The notes beneath the pieces were generated by a model. That model made no database searches, had not been told where the DNA came from, and saw nothing but the letters and a program-made list of their open reading frames with translations. This document shows, in pieces, positions 41,568 to 51,412 of a stretch of 64,000 bases of DNA. Position 1 is the stretch's first letter; each line of letters begins with the position of its first letter. The stretch lies in contig JAGCPD010000032.1 of assembly GCA_017645305.1 (NCBI GenBank), positions 1-64,000 on the forward strand, written 5' to 3'. Origin of the DNA: Bacteroidaceae bacterium (GTDB taxonomy: Bacteria; Bacteroidota; Bacteroidia; Bacteroidales; Bacteroidaceae). Position numbers and translations under genes: made by a program.

Positions 41568-42323
41568 ATGTTAGCCAAACGTATCATACCCTGTTTAGAT
41601 GTCAAGGACGGACAGACCGTAAAAGGAACAAACTTTGTTAACCTTAGGCAGGCCGGTGATCCCGTGGAATTGGGACATGCCTATAGCGAGCAAGGTGCTG
41701 ACGAGCTGGTGTTCCTGGACATAACGGCCAGTCATGAGGGCAGAAAAACTTTCACCAACATGGTACAACGCGTTGCTGCCGAGATAAGCATTCCCTTTAC
41801 GGTAGGAGGTGGCATAAGTGAGTTGCGCGATGTAGAGAAGATGCTTTCTGCAGGAGCCGATAAGGTTAGCATCAACAGTGCGGCTATCAGAAATCCTAAT
41901 CTTATCAATGAAATAGCTAATCATTTCGGCAGTCAGGTTTGTGTGGTGGCAATAGATGCCCGCTTTGACGAAAATGGCTGGACATGCTATCTGAACGGAG
42001 GGCGCATTCCAACAAACCGAGGCCTGTTTGAATGGGCACGCGAAGCAAACCAAAGGGGGGCAGGTGAAATTCTTTTTACCAGCATGAACCACGACGGGGT
42101 AAAAGCTGGCTTTGCCAACGAAGCATTGGCACGACTGGCAGAAGAACTGACCATTCCCGTCATAGCCAGTGGTGGCGCAGGATGCATGGAGCATTTCCGC
42201 GATGCCTTTGCCATAGGACATGCCGATGCAGCCCTGGCTGCCAGCGTATTTCACTTTGGAGAAATAGGAATCCCTGAATTAAAAAAATATTTAAGAGCAG
42301 AAAAGATAAACGTAAGATTATGA
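41568..42323 (+). CDS. hisF: Imidazole glycerol phosphate synthase, cyclase subunit
   Basis: A 251-residue (beta/alpha)8 cyclase and partner of HisH. Catalytic residues are visible: Asp in [16 protein letters not shown] and Asp in [13 protein letters not shown] (Asp with Gly following; many HisF proteins have 'DRDGTKSG', so the neighbouring residues are slightly unusual). Phosphate sites are FTVGGGI and IASGGAG. Overlaps hisIE by 4 nt. Confidence 0.96.
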   Translation: MLAKRIIPCLDVKDGQTVKGTNFVNLRQAGDPVELGHAYSEQGADELVFLDITASHEGRKTFTNMVQRVAAEISIPFTVGGGISELRDVEKMLSAGADKVSINSAAIRNPNLINEIANHFGSQVCVVAIDARFDENGWTCYLNGGRIPTNRGLFEWAREANQRGAGEILFTSMNHDGVKAGFANEALARLAEELTIPVIASGGAGCMEHFRDAFAIGHADAALAASVFHFGEIGIPELKKYLRAEKINVRL

Positions 42324-42934
42324 ATATTGACTTTCAGAAATGCGGCGGATTGGTTCCTGCCATCATTCAGGATGCAAACACAAAGAATGTGCTGATGCTT
42401 GGCTATATGAACCAGGAAGCCTTTGACAAAACAAAGGAAACGGGATTGGTGACATTCTTCAGCAGGTCAAGACAATGCCTGTGGACAAAAGGCGAAACAA
42501 GCGGCAATTATCTGCATGTAGTTAACATACTGAACGACTGCGATCAGGACACCCTTCTCATTACCGTTCATCCTGATGGTCCTACCTGCCACACCGGCAC
42601 AGACACCTGCTGGGGCGAAAAGAACGAGCAGAATCCCCTACTCTTTCTATCAGAACTAAGTGATTTCATAGAAACACGCTACAAGGAGATGCCCGAAGGC
42701 AGTTACACCACCAGTCTTTTCAAGGACGGTCTGAACCGTATGGCACAGAAGGTAGGAGAAGAAGCACTGGAACTGGTAATTGAAGCCACAAACGGCACCA
42801 ATGGCCGGCTTATCTATGAAGGTTCAGATATGCTGTATCACCTGATAGTTCTGCTCACCAGCAAAGGTCTGCGTATCGAAGATATGGCAGCAGAACTGAT
42901 GGAGCGTCATAATCCGGGATGGAAGAAACACTAA
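42320..42934 (+). CDS. hisIE: Bifunctional PR-AMP cyclohydrolase / PR-ATP pyrophosphatase
   Basis: 204 residues. The N-terminal HisI half has [21 protein letters not shown] and the metal-site motif DCDQDTLLI followed by CHTGTDTCW. The C-terminal HisE half ([37 protein letters not shown]) removes pyrophosphate. It catalyses steps 2 and 3 of histidine synthesis and ends the plus-strand his cluster. Confidence 0.96.
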   Translation: MNIDFQKCGGLVPAIIQDANTKNVLMLGYMNQEAFDKTKETGLVTFFSRSRQCLWTKGETSGNYLHVVNILNDCDQDTLLITVHPDGPTCHTGTDTCWGEKNEQNPLLFLSELSDFIETRYKEMPEGSYTTSLFKDGLNRMAQKVGEEALELVIEATNGTNGRLIYEGSDMLYHLIVLLTSKGLRIEDMAAELMERHNPGWKKH

Positions 42935-43038
42935 CGAAAAGACTAAAAGACCCCTCTAATTCCCTTTGTTGAGAGAACACTTTTAAGCCTCTCACCATAG
43001 AGAGAGATGAGGTTAGAGTCTGAGAATTAGATTTTAAT

Positions 43039-43698
43039 ATGATAATAAACTACAAAAACATCAATATATTCCAGGGCGAACACCAAGTCCTTAAAAACGT
43101 AAACCTAACCGTTGAAGAAGGGGAAATGGTGTATCTGGTTGGACAGGTTGGAAGCGGGAAATCATCGCTTCTGAAAACCTTCTATGCTGAGGTCCCCTGC
43201 CAAGGAGAAGAAGCAAATGTGCTGGGCTATAACATGCTCAAGTTCAAGACCTCGCAACAGCCTGCACTACGCAGGGAGATGGGTATTGTCTTCCAGGACT
43301 TCCAACTTCTGACAGACCGCACCGTATTTGAAAACCTAAACTTTGCACTAAAAGCCACAGGGTGGAAGAAAAAAGCGGAAAGGGAAGAAAAAATAACAGA
43401 AGTGCTCAAACAGGTAAGAATGGAGAATAAGACAGACCACTTTATCTTTGAACTGAGCGGTGGAGAACAACAGCGTATATGCATAGCACGTGCTTTACTT
43501 AACAATCCAAAAGTAATCTTAGCCGATGAGCCAACAGGAAACCTGGATATGGAAAACGGAGAGCTCATCCTGGCTTTACTTGATGAAATCCGCAGACAAC
43601 AGAATACTGCTATCATTATGAGCACCCACAACTGGCAGTGGATAGACTACTTCCCCGGAACTGTTTACAAATGCCAGAATAACGAACTTACAAAATAA
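43039..43698 (+). CDS. ftsE: FtsE-like ABC transporter ATPase
   Basis: A 219-residue single ABC ATPase. Walker [14 protein letters not shown]-loop FQDFQLL, signature [16 protein letters not shown], Walker [13 protein letters not shown], and H-loop STHNWQW. Length and the '[15 protein letters not shown]' region match FtsE, which with FtsX controls cell-wall hydrolases at the septum. No ftsX is adjacent, so a LolD-type role cannot be excluded. 16 bp before the aspartate kinase gene. Confidence 0.82.
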   Translation: MIINYKNINIFQGEHQVLKNVNLTVEEGEMVYLVGQVGSGKSSLLKTFYAEVPCQGEEANVLGYNMLKFKTSQQPALRREMGIVFQDFQLLTDRTVFENLNFALKATGWKKKAEREEKITEVLKQVRMENKTDHFIFELSGGEQQRICIARALLNNPKVILADEPTGNLDMENGELILALLDEIRRQQNTAIIMSTHNWQWIDYFPGTVYKCQNNELTK

Positions 43699-43714
43699 AA
43701 GACCATACACAAAT

Positions 43715-45034
43715 ATGAAAGTACTGAAATTTGGCGGTACATCGGTAGGTACCCCGCAAAGAATGCAAGAAGTCTCCAAACTTATAACAACCGACGGAGA
43801 AACAAAAATAGTAGTTTTATCTGCTATGTCTGGTACCACAAACACACTGGTTGAGATATCAGAATATCTTTATAAAAAGAATCCTGAGGGCGCTAACACA
43901 CTTATCAACAGATTGGAACAGAAGTACCTGCAGCATATTCAGGAACTTTATAAGACAGATGAATACAAGAAGGAGACCGAAACCTTCATACGCGACGAGT
44001 TCAACTACCTGCGTTCTTTCACTAAAGTCCACTTCACATCTTTTGAGGAAAAGGTGGTACTTGCACAGGGAGAAATCATCAGCACCAACATGGTAACAAA
44101 CTACCTGAAGGAATGCGGTGTAAAGACGATTCTTTTAAATGCGCTTGATATTGTGCGAACCGACAAGAATGCTGAGCCCGATTTCCTTTATATTAAAGAG
44201 AAGAGCAATGCCGTACTAAAGGAGAATGCCGGCTATGAGATTTACATCACCCAAGGATTCATCTGCCGTAATGCCTACGGTGAGATAGACAACCTGCTAA
44301 GAGGCGGCTCAGATTACACGGCATGCCTTATAGGCGCAGCCATTCAGGCAGAAGAGATTCAGATATGGACAGACATCGACGGTATGCACAACAACGATCC
44401 ACGCATAGTGGAACATACAGAGCCTGTACGCCAGTTGCATTTTGAAGAGGCTGCAGAACTTGCCTATTTCGGTGCCAAGATTCTGCATCCTACCTGTATT
44501 CAGCCCGCTAAATTTGCAGGAGTTCCCGTACGTTTGCTGAACACGATGGCTCCTGAGGCTCCTGGTACTATCATCAACAACGAGTTTCAGAAAGGCAAAA
44601 TCAAAGCAGTAGCTGCTCGCGACAACAACATCTGTATTCAGATTACCAGCAGCCGAATGTTGCTGGCTTACGGATTCTTGAGAAAAGTGTTTGAGATTTT
44701 TGAGACCTACAAGACCAGCGTGGATATGATATGTACAAGCGAGGTTGGCGTATCTGTAACCATTGACAATTCAAGCCATCTGGCAGATATCCTTGATGAC
44801 CTCAAGAAGTACGGAACTGTAAACGTGGATTATGACATGACTATCGTCTGCGTGGTTGGCGACCTGGATTCCGACAACGTTGGTTTCGAGACCATAGCCT
44901 GTGAGGCTCTAAAAGAAATTCCTGTCCGTATGATAAGCTACGGCGGTTCAAACCATAACATATCTTTCCTGGTTAAGGCAGAAGACAAAAAGCGTACACT
45001 GCAAGCATTGAGTGACACTTTGTTCAATTCTTAA
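43715..45034 (+). CDS. lysC: Aspartate kinase
   Basis: A 439-residue monofunctional aspartokinase, first step of lysine, threonine and methionine synthesis. N-terminal KFGGTSVGTPQRM, substrate motif TQGFICRNAYGEIDNLLRGGSDYTACL, and two C-terminal ACT domains (ICIQITSSRML; VDYDMTIVCVVGDL) that usually mediate feedback control by lysine or threonine. Followed after 40 bp by lysA, forming a lysine unit. Confidence 0.96.
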   Translation: MKVLKFGGTSVGTPQRMQEVSKLITTDGETKIVVLSAMSGTTNTLVEISEYLYKKNPEGANTLINRLEQKYLQHIQELYKTDEYKKETETFIRDEFNYLRSFTKVHFTSFEEKVVLAQGEIISTNMVTNYLKECGVKTILLNALDIVRTDKNAEPDFLYIKEKSNAVLKENAGYEIYITQGFICRNAYGEIDNLLRGGSDYTACLIGAAIQAEEIQIWTDIDGMHNNDPRIVEHTEPVRQLHFEEAAELAYFGAKILHPTCIQPAKFAGVPVRLLNTMAPEAPGTIINNEFQKGKIKAVAARDNNICIQITSSRMLLAYGFLRKVFEIFETYKTSVDMICTSEVGVSVTIDNSSHLADILDDLKKYGTVNVDYDMTIVCVVGDLDSDNVGFETIACEALKEIPVRMISYGGSNHNISFLVKAEDKKRTLQALSDTLFNS

Positions 45035-45074
45035 TTCAAAATTTACGATAATTATACTGTTCATCTCAACGACA

Positions 45075-46253
45075 ATGAAAAATTTATTAAAGGATAACAA
45101 AGTGCTGGTAGAAAAGTTCCGCTCTATACGGACGCCATTCTACTACTACGACACAGAACTGCTTGACAAGACACTGCAAGCAATAAAGAACGAAACCGAC
45201 AAGCACCAAGGGTATCACATGCACTATGCTGTTAAGGCATGTACAACCCCTAAGGTGCTAAGCCATATAACAAAGGCCGGCTTCGGTGCAGACTGCGTCA
45301 GCGGTGGCGAGATTCAGGCGTGCCTGGATGCAGGATTTCCTGCTTCTGAAATTGTTTTTGCCGGAGTTGGGAAAAGCGATTGGGAAATAGAACTGGGCCT
45401 GAAGGCCGGTATTCAATACTTCAACGTCGAAAGCATACCTGAATTGGAAATTATTAACGAAATTGCCGGCAGTATGCAGAAAGTGGCAAATGTCAGTTTT
45501 CGCATCAATCCAAATGTGGGTGCCGATACGCACGCCAATATCACCACGGGGCTTGCCGAAAACAAATTCGGTATTGCTATGGAGGATATGGAAAAGGTTA
45601 TCTCGCTTGCCAATGATATGAAGAACATTGAATTTGTGGGCCTTCACTTCCACATTGGAAGCCAGATATTGGAAATGGACAACTTTGTCGCCCTTTCTAA
45701 TCGAATCAATGAACTTCAGGACCGTTTGGAACGAAACGGCTTTCAAACTGTTAAGAACATCAATGTGGGGGGGGGATTAGGTGTTGACTATGCCAATCCC
45801 GACGAAAACCCCATCCCTGATTTCAAAGCATACTTCGACACATACGCCAAGCATCTGAAACTGCGTCCCGGGCAGCAGCTCCACTTTGAGTTAGGTCGTG
45901 CTGTAGTAGCGCAGTGCGGCTCTCTTATAACAAAATGTCTGTACGTCAAGCAGGCTACTGCTAAGAAATTTGTCATCGTTGATGCCGGTATGACAGATCT
46001 TATACGCCCTGCACTGTATGATGCATACCATAAGATAGATAATCTTACCAGCAATGCGCAAGAAGATGTGTATGACGTTGTAGGCCCCATCTGCGAAAGT
46101 AGCGATGTCTTTGCAAAAGACTACAGCATAAATGCCACCAAACGCGGAGATCTGCTGGCCCTGCGCTCTGCCGGTGCATACGGAGAGATTATGGCAAGCC
46201 AGTATAATTGCAGAAGTCTGCCAAAAGGATACACGGCAGAGGATATTATATAA
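45075..46253 (+). CDS. lysA: Diaminopimelate decarboxylase
   Basis: A 392-residue fold-III PLP enzyme making lysine from meso-diaminopimelate. PLP lysine Lys54 (HYAVKACTTPKVL), HFHIGSQI, the phosphate-binding NVGGGLGVDYANP, and ELGRAVVAQCGSL. The GGG motif is encoded in a run of nine G (45767-45775), a possible slippage site. The frame is open from 45012, but ATG 45075 (MKNLLKDNKVLVEKF) fits the family start. Only 3 bp precede the next gene. Confidence 0.95.
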   Translation: MKNLLKDNKVLVEKFRSIRTPFYYYDTELLDKTLQAIKNETDKHQGYHMHYAVKACTTPKVLSHITKAGFGADCVSGGEIQACLDAGFPASEIVFAGVGKSDWEIELGLKAGIQYFNVESIPELEIINEIAGSMQKVANVSFRINPNVGADTHANITTGLAENKFGIAMEDMEKVISLANDMKNIEFVGLHFHIGSQILEMDNFVALSNRINELQDRLERNGFQTVKNINVGGGLGVDYANPDENPIPDFKAYFDTYAKHLKLRPGQQLHFELGRAVVAQCGSLITKCLYVKQATAKKFVIVDAGMTDLIRPALYDAYHKIDNLTSNAQEDVYDVVGPICESSDVFAKDYSINATKRGDLLALRSAGAYGEIMASQYNCRSLPKGYTAEDII

Positions 46254-46256
46254 AAG

Positions 46257-47414
46257 ATGTCAGATACGACGGTCATCATATTGTTTGTCAATGCCGTATT
46301 ATGGATACCTGCCATAATGCTAATGATTCACTATGCCCGTTTAGGAGCTATAAGCCGCAAACAGAGCAATGTGGACGTTAGCAATAATCAACCCCTGCCA
46401 AGTGCAGCCATTATTATTGTAGCACAAGAGGAGGCAGAAAAATTACGCAGACATCTTCCCGTTTTCCTTGAACAGAAATATCCGGCAGAGTATCAGGTTA
46501 TTGTTGTTGACATACACTCGACCGACGATACCATTAAGCTTTTAGAACAGTTTGAGGAGCAATATCCCCACCTCAGCCACTCTTCAATACCAGCCTCTGC
46601 AAGAGACATCAGCAAACAACGTCTGGCTATGACCTTAGGTGTGAAGACTGCCTGCACAGAATGGGTTATTTTTACACAAGCAGACTGTTGTCCAGAAGAT
46701 GAAGACTGGCTTGCCAATTTTATGAATATTGATGCAAATGCCAAGAATGCAATTATAGGCTTTACAAAATATACCCAGTGTGACAGTTGGCTTATGCGTA
46801 AACGCCAGTTCCTTCGTTTAAGACAACAGATGCTATGGATTCCGTTTGCAACAAATCATCATCCATATTGGGCCGATGATACGCTTTTGGCATATCGCAG
46901 GGATTACTTTTTCGCGCACAACGGATTCGCGTCTGACTCAAAGCTACAGGCGGGGGCAGCAACACTTCTTGTCAACAAAAACATTTCCAGCAAGCAATGT
47001 GCAATCTCTATTAACCAAAAGTCCATACTTTTACAAGATACGCCGCTCCCACACACTTGGCTGCAAGAACGGGTTTTCGCAATAGAAACACACAGACACA
47101 CCACCCATAAATGTCTCTACAGAACATGGGCTGCACTTAAAACGCTGCTGCCTTTATTATTTACAATTTCAACCGTTATATCCTGCATACTATGGTTTCA
47201 GAATACTATTGTCACAAGTGTTCTGGTTGCCTTATGGCTTTGTACCTATATAGTCAGAGACATCGCTTTCTACAGAACCACAAAGCAATTAAACATTAAG
47301 AGTTATCACTTCACGCTCCCCTATCTGTGTTCCATTTTGCCCCTGTGGAACCTTCAGGCATGGATAAGATGGTGCTTCACCAGTAAGAGAGCATTTCGGA
47401 AAAAATTTGTATAA
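46257..47414 (+). CDS. Membrane-anchored GT2 glycosyltransferase
   Basis: 385 residues. N-terminal helix (VIILFVNAVLWIPAIMLMI), a GT-A glycosyltransferase domain (AAIIIVAQEEAEKLRRHLP, VIVVDIHSTDDTIKLL, VIFTQADCCPEDEDWL with the DxD-like QADC) and C-terminal helices (LPLLFTISTVISCILWF; TSVLVALWLCTYIV). Acceptor unknown; likely a cell-envelope polysaccharide or lipid step. It starts 3 bp after lysA. Confidence 0.85.
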   Translation: MSDTTVIILFVNAVLWIPAIMLMIHYARLGAISRKQSNVDVSNNQPLPSAAIIIVAQEEAEKLRRHLPVFLEQKYPAEYQVIVVDIHSTDDTIKLLEQFEEQYPHLSHSSIPASARDISKQRLAMTLGVKTACTEWVIFTQADCCPEDEDWLANFMNIDANAKNAIIGFTKYTQCDSWLMRKRQFLRLRQQMLWIPFATNHHPYWADDTLLAYRRDYFFAHNGFASDSKLQAGAATLLVNKNISSKQCAISINQKSILLQDTPLPHTWLQERVFAIETHRHTTHKCLYRTWAALKTLLPLLFTISTVISCILWFQNTIVTSVLVALWLCTYIVRDIAFYRTTKQLNIKSYHFTLPYLCSILPLWNLQAWIRWCFTSKRAFRKKFV

Positions 47415-47505
47415 AATCCCTTCCTTCTCACCCTTTGACGGAATACTGTAAATGGCCAGATGATAAAATCGTAAAATATGTACATCGTAAATTGTTAATA
47501 AATAT

Positions 47506-48132
47506 ATGGAATCCATACCTTTCATAGCATGGTGTCTGGAACACCTTAATTACTGGGTTATCACACTACTGATGGCCATAGAGAGTAGTTTTATTCCCTT
47601 CCCCAGTGAAGTGGTAGTACCGCCTGCTGCTTATCTTGCCGCCACAAACGGAGAGATGAACGTGGTGCTGATTGTTGTCTGCGCCACCGTCGGAGCACTC
47701 GTTGGTGCGCTCATCAACTACGGATTGGCATATACACTTGGTCGCCCTCTGGTCTATAAGTTTGCCAACAGCAGGTTTGGCAACATGTGTCTCATTGACC
47801 AAGCGAAAGTTGAAAGGGCCGAGAAATACTTCAATGATCATGGTGCCATAGGAACGTTGGTAGGCCGATTGGTCCCTGCCGTCAGACAACTTATAAGCAT
47901 TCCTGCCGGATTGGCAAAAATGAAGTTGAGCAAGTTTGTGCTATACACTTCTCTGGGAGCTGCCGCATGGAACAGTATTCTAGCTGCAATAGGTTATTAT
48001 ATGGCAAGTGTTGTTCCATACGACCAATTAGATGCAAAAGTCGCTGAATACAGCAACGAAGTTAAGATTGCTATGATTGCCCTAGGAGCTTTAGTGGTTT
48101 TATATTTGGCATACAAGGGAATGAAAAAATGA
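47506..48132 (+). CDS. DedA family membrane protein
   Basis: A 208-residue inner membrane protein. Family motifs ESSFIPFPSEVVVPPAAYLA and FNDHGAIGTLVGRLVPAVRQLISIPAGLAKM hold the conserved E..F.P.P.E and G.x.R.P.R residues. Four to five transmembrane helices including re-entrant segments. DedA proteins are thought to recycle undecaprenyl phosphate or other lipids by flipping. 53 bp before the next gene. Confidence 0.92.
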   Translation: MESIPFIAWCLEHLNYWVITLLMAIESSFIPFPSEVVVPPAAYLAATNGEMNVVLIVVCATVGALVGALINYGLAYTLGRPLVYKFANSRFGNMCLIDQAKVERAEKYFNDHGAIGTLVGRLVPAVRQLISIPAGLAKMKLSKFVLYTSLGAAAWNSILAAIGYYMASVVPYDQLDAKVAEYSNEVKIAMIALGALVVLYLAYKGMKK

Positions 48133-48185
48133 AAAATGAAAAGTCCCACCGCCCTATATGGAGGGGAGAACTAATATAAAGAAAG

Positions 48186-49370
48186 ATGAAACACTTTGCC
48201 CTTTTCCCGATTTTCCTTTTTTGTTTAGGTCAGAGCATAATGGCACAAGACCTGTGGAACGACTTGGCAACCTCTGAATACCGTATAGACACTGCAGACG
48301 TTAAGGCTTTACATGTAGAGTTGGACAACCTAAGCTTCTTCCACGACAACGAATATAGCGGATGGCTCAGCAAGGGATATTCCCTGCCGGGCCTGTGGGT
48401 TCAACCCAAACTCACTTACAATCCCATCAGGCAAATTGGCCTGGAATTAGGCCTTCATGCACTTATCTTTAACGGTGCCAATAAATACCCATGCTATGCT
48501 TACCACGATATTGGCTTATGGAAAGGAAACCAGTACCAGTCAGGGGCTCACCTGCTACCCTGGTTCAGAGCCAAAGCTCAGTTCAAATACCTGACAATTG
48601 TACTTGGCGATATCTACGGCGGACAGAACCACAGACTGATAGAACCGCTTTTTAACCCGGAACTCAACCTTTCGCAAGATCCCGAGATGGGCATACAGTT
48701 GCTATGGGACAGGCCTCACCTTCACGCAGACATCTGGCTGAACTGGCAAAGCTATATCTTTAAAATGGATACGCATCAAGAAGCCTTTACCGTGGGAATG
48801 AATTGGACCGTTTATTACAACAAGCAGGAAAATCGTCTAAAGTGGTTCTCCCCTGTTCAATTGGTAATACAACACCGAGGCGGAGAGCAGAATATTGCGT
48901 TACGGGGGGTCCAGACAATAAGTAATGCAAGCATAGGAGTCGGAATGAAATGGGAAACCGGACGTAAAGCATTGAATAGTCTCGGAGCAGAAATCAACCT
49001 GCTGGCAGCATACCAGCAAAGCGGTGAGCTTTGGCCTTTCAAGACGGGACTTGCTATACATACGGGCCTGAACCTAAAGCTGTGGAACTATGTTGGAATC
49101 AATACCGGCTATCTGTGTACACCAAAGCATTTTGTCAGTCTTTACGGCAACCCGTTATTCAATACCTTAAGTCAGATTGACAATACAAGCTACGACGGGA
49201 ACAATACCCTTTATGCAAGGGTTGGCTATCATCGGGTCATAGCCCGGCATTATGTGCTGGGTGCTCAGGCAGAAGCTTTCCAGACATGGCTTCCCAATCA
49301 TAGTGAGCTGAACTTCGGTTTCGGTCTGTACCTCAGAGTCAACCCCAGTTTCCTGATTAAAAAGTGGTAA
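48186..49370 (+). CDS. Predicted outer membrane beta-barrel protein
   Basis: 394 residues with a signal peptide (FALFPIFLFCLGQSIMA). The mature chain alternates aromatic and polar residues throughout (GLELGLHALIFNGANKYP, FKYLTIVLGDIYGGQNHRL, ADIWLNWQSYIFKMD) and ends with a C-terminal aromatic/Trp (LIKKW), as barrels do. No plug domain. Family not recognised; it loosely recalls capsule-assembly Wzi-type or LptD-unrelated barrels. A T11/G14 homopolymer lies just downstream. Confidence 0.65.
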   Translation: MKHFALFPIFLFCLGQSIMAQDLWNDLATSEYRIDTADVKALHVELDNLSFFHDNEYSGWLSKGYSLPGLWVQPKLTYNPIRQIGLELGLHALIFNGANKYPCYAYHDIGLWKGNQYQSGAHLLPWFRAKAQFKYLTIVLGDIYGGQNHRLIEPLFNPELNLSQDPEMGIQLLWDRPHLHADIWLNWQSYIFKMDTHQEAFTVGMNWTVYYNKQENRLKWFSPVQLVIQHRGGEQNIALRGVQTISNASIGVGMKWETGRKALNSLGAEINLLAAYQQSGELWPFKTGLAIHTGLNLKLWNYVGINTGYLCTPKHFVSLYGNPLFNTLSQIDNTSYDGNNTLYARVGYHRVIARHYVLGAQAEAFQTWLPNHSELNFGFGLYLRVNPSFLIKKW

Positions 49371-49389
49371 TGTGCCCTAACTTTCCGGA

Positions 49390-49414
49390 TTTTTTTTTTT
49401 GGGGGGGGGGGGGG
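49390..49414 (+). repeat. T11-G14 homopolymer tract
   Basis: Eleven T followed by fourteen G between the convergent stops of the barrel protein and the hydrolase gene. It may serve as a terminator tail or be a length-variable tract; assembly error in run length is possible. Confidence 0.7.
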
Positions 49415-49430
49415 AGGAATCCTTTACCTT

Positions 49431-50195
49431 TTATATATTTATGATTAGCCCGTCGTATGCCAAATGAATGTTATCAGGCAGCAGCGCATCTTCTACGGCA
49501 TGAAGCCCAAGATGATGGCTCATGTGAATAATATATGTGGGAAGGTCAGGCGACAGGCTTCTTGAAAACCGGACAGCAGCCTCTACGGTCTGATGTGTTG
49601 CATGTGGCTCGTGACGCAACCCGTTTACAACAAGCAGTCTTATCCCTTTTAACAACTCCCTACTGTGCGGAGTAATATCGGTCATATCCGTTATATATCC
49701 CATGTCACCTATTCTGAAACCGAGGATTGGCAACTTTCCATGAATCACCTGCAGGGCTGTTACAGAAATCTCGCCAAACAACACATTGTCGCCCTCGGCC
49801 ATTTCACAAAGCTTTAATTGTGGCACGCCGGGATACCTGTTCTCTACAAAACAATACGGCAAGCGTTCGCGCAGATGCTTGCATGAATAGGCATCGGCAT
49901 AGATGGGCAGATCATGCATATAACTAAAGGGACGTAGGTCATCTATTCCACCAACATGGTCGTAATGCTCGTGAGTGATAAGAACAGCATCTATGGACTC
50001 ACAGAAGTCCGTCCGCAACATCTGCTCGCGGAAATCGGGACCGCAGTCAACCAACAGATTGGTCTTTCCGTCCTGCACCAAGGCAGAGCAGCGTAATCTT
50101 TTGTCCCTGGGGTCTGTGCTCGTACATACCGTGCAGTGGCATCCCATCTGAGGTATGCCGCAACTGGTTCCCGTTCCTAAAAATGTTATCTTCAT
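49431..50195 (-). CDS. Metallo-beta-lactamase-fold hydrolase (PhnP-like)
   Basis: 254 residues. MBL metal motifs HEHYDHVGGID (HxHxDH), GPDFREQM region, VIHGKLPILGFRIGD, and the late MSHHLGLHA. N-terminal GTGTSCGIPQMGCHCTVC matches the PhnP/tRNase Z-like phosphodiesterase subgroup with a possible structural zinc site of cysteines. Likely a cyclic phosphodiesterase; exact substrate unknown. Start overlaps the murB stop by 4 nt. Confidence 0.88.
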   Translation of the reverse strand: MKITFLGTGTSCGIPQMGCHCTVCTSTDPRDKRLRCSALVQDGKTNLLVDCGPDFREQMLRTDFCESIDAVLITHEHYDHVGGIDDLRPFSYMHDLPIYADAYSCKHLRERLPYCFVENRYPGVPQLKLCEMAEGDNVLFGEISVTALQVIHGKLPILGFRIGDMGYITDMTDITPHSRELLKGIRLLVVNGLRHEPHATHQTVEAAVRFSRSLSPDLPTYIIHMSHHLGLHAVEDALLPDNIHLAYDGLIINI

Positions 50196-51232
50196 GCCTT
50201 GCCAATAAAATTAACCTCTGGAGACAACTGTATGCCAAACCTCTCCGATACTGATTGCTGGACAGCCCTGCACAGGGAAAGAATATCCTTCCCCGTTGCA
50301 CCACCGTTGTTTACAAGAACCAAAGCCTGCTTGTCATGTACGGCAGCCGGACCAAGAGCATTTCCCTTCCATCCACATTGTTCTATCAGCCAACCGGCAG
50401 GTACCTTTACATGTTCCGAATCTACTTCATAATAAGGAGCATTAGGGTACTGCTCTTGTATCTGATGCATAACATTCACACTGACAATAGGGTTCATAAA
50501 GAAACTTCCGGCATTTCCCGTAACTTTTGGGTCTGGGAGTTTATTCTGCCGCGTCTCTATAATTATTTCGCGCAACATTGTTGCAGACAGCTTCTCTGGC
50601 GGAATCTGCTTAGCTTGTACAGAAGCTTTCAAACCTCCGTAATTAAGACATGGGATAAAATGTTTCTTCAGCTGGAATACCACATAGCTTATAGCATACT
50701 TCCCCCTGACAGCCTCATCTTTAAAAATACTGTGCCGATAAGAATAAGCCAGTTCATCGTGAAACCAGATTTTTTTTGTTCCGTCCTGCAACGAAATTGA
50801 TTGTACGGACTTTATCATGTCCCCGGCCTCGGCTCCGTAGGCTCCAATATTCTGCACAGCAGCAGAGCCAACCTGTCCGGGAATAAGGGAAAGATTCTCC
50901 AATCCGTACCAACCATGTTGAATGGCATACATAACAAAGTCATCATGAGTAACGCCTGCTCCAACACTTACTTGCACCGTATCTTCATCTTCTGCAAGAA
51001 TACTAATATCCTGTATTTCTGAAAAAAGAATTACTCCAGGGAAGTCTGACAAAAAAAGGAGGTTGCTGCCACCACCTATATGCAAAAGGGGAAGATGGGG
51101 CATCTCTTTGTGGTATTGCTCCAAGAAAGCCAACAGCTCATCTTCACAATTGTACTTCACCATAAGGTTTGCAGAGACATCAATGCCAAAGGTGTTGTAT
51201 TCCTTTAATGAACATTTTTTATAGAATTCCAT
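50192..51232 (-). CDS. murB: UDP-N-acetylenolpyruvoylglucosamine reductase
   Basis: A 346-residue type I MurB that makes UDP-N-acetylmuramate for peptidoglycan. N-terminal NTFGIDV and FAD-binding LHIGGGSNLLFL, then GLENLSLIPGQVGSAAVQNIGAYG, YRHSIFK, and the active-site Ser in VTGNAGSFFMNPIV. C-terminal AGWLIEQCGWKG and HDKQALVLVN complete the family pattern. Read first in a two-gene unit with the hydrolase. Confidence 0.97.
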   Translation of the reverse strand: MEFYKKCSLKEYNTFGIDVSANLMVKYNCEDELLAFLEQYHKEMPHLPLLHIGGGSNLLFLSDFPGVILFSEIQDISILAEDEDTVQVSVGAGVTHDDFVMYAIQHGWYGLENLSLIPGQVGSAAVQNIGAYGAEAGDMIKSVQSISLQDGTKKIWFHDELAYSYRHSIFKDEAVRGKYAISYVVFQLKKHFIPCLNYGGLKASVQAKQIPPEKLSATMLREIIIETRQNKLPDPKVTGNAGSFFMNPIVSVNVMHQIQEQYPNAPYYEVDSEHVKVPAGWLIEQCGWKGNALGPAAVHDKQALVLVNNGGATGKDILSLCRAVQQSVSERFGIQLSPEVNFIGKA

Positions 51233-51412
51233 TCTTTCTCTAAATCATTTTATATTAGTATATTTTCCCTTTCGCTGAAGGCATCCTCCTCGCCACCGAA
51301 GTTCCTCTCACACACGGGAGCGACAGAGGTCTGTAGAGTACTTACTGAACGTGGCTGCGTCCCCACAAAGGGGAGTAAATCCCCACTCACGATGGGGGGC
51401 TGAGTTGGGTTT

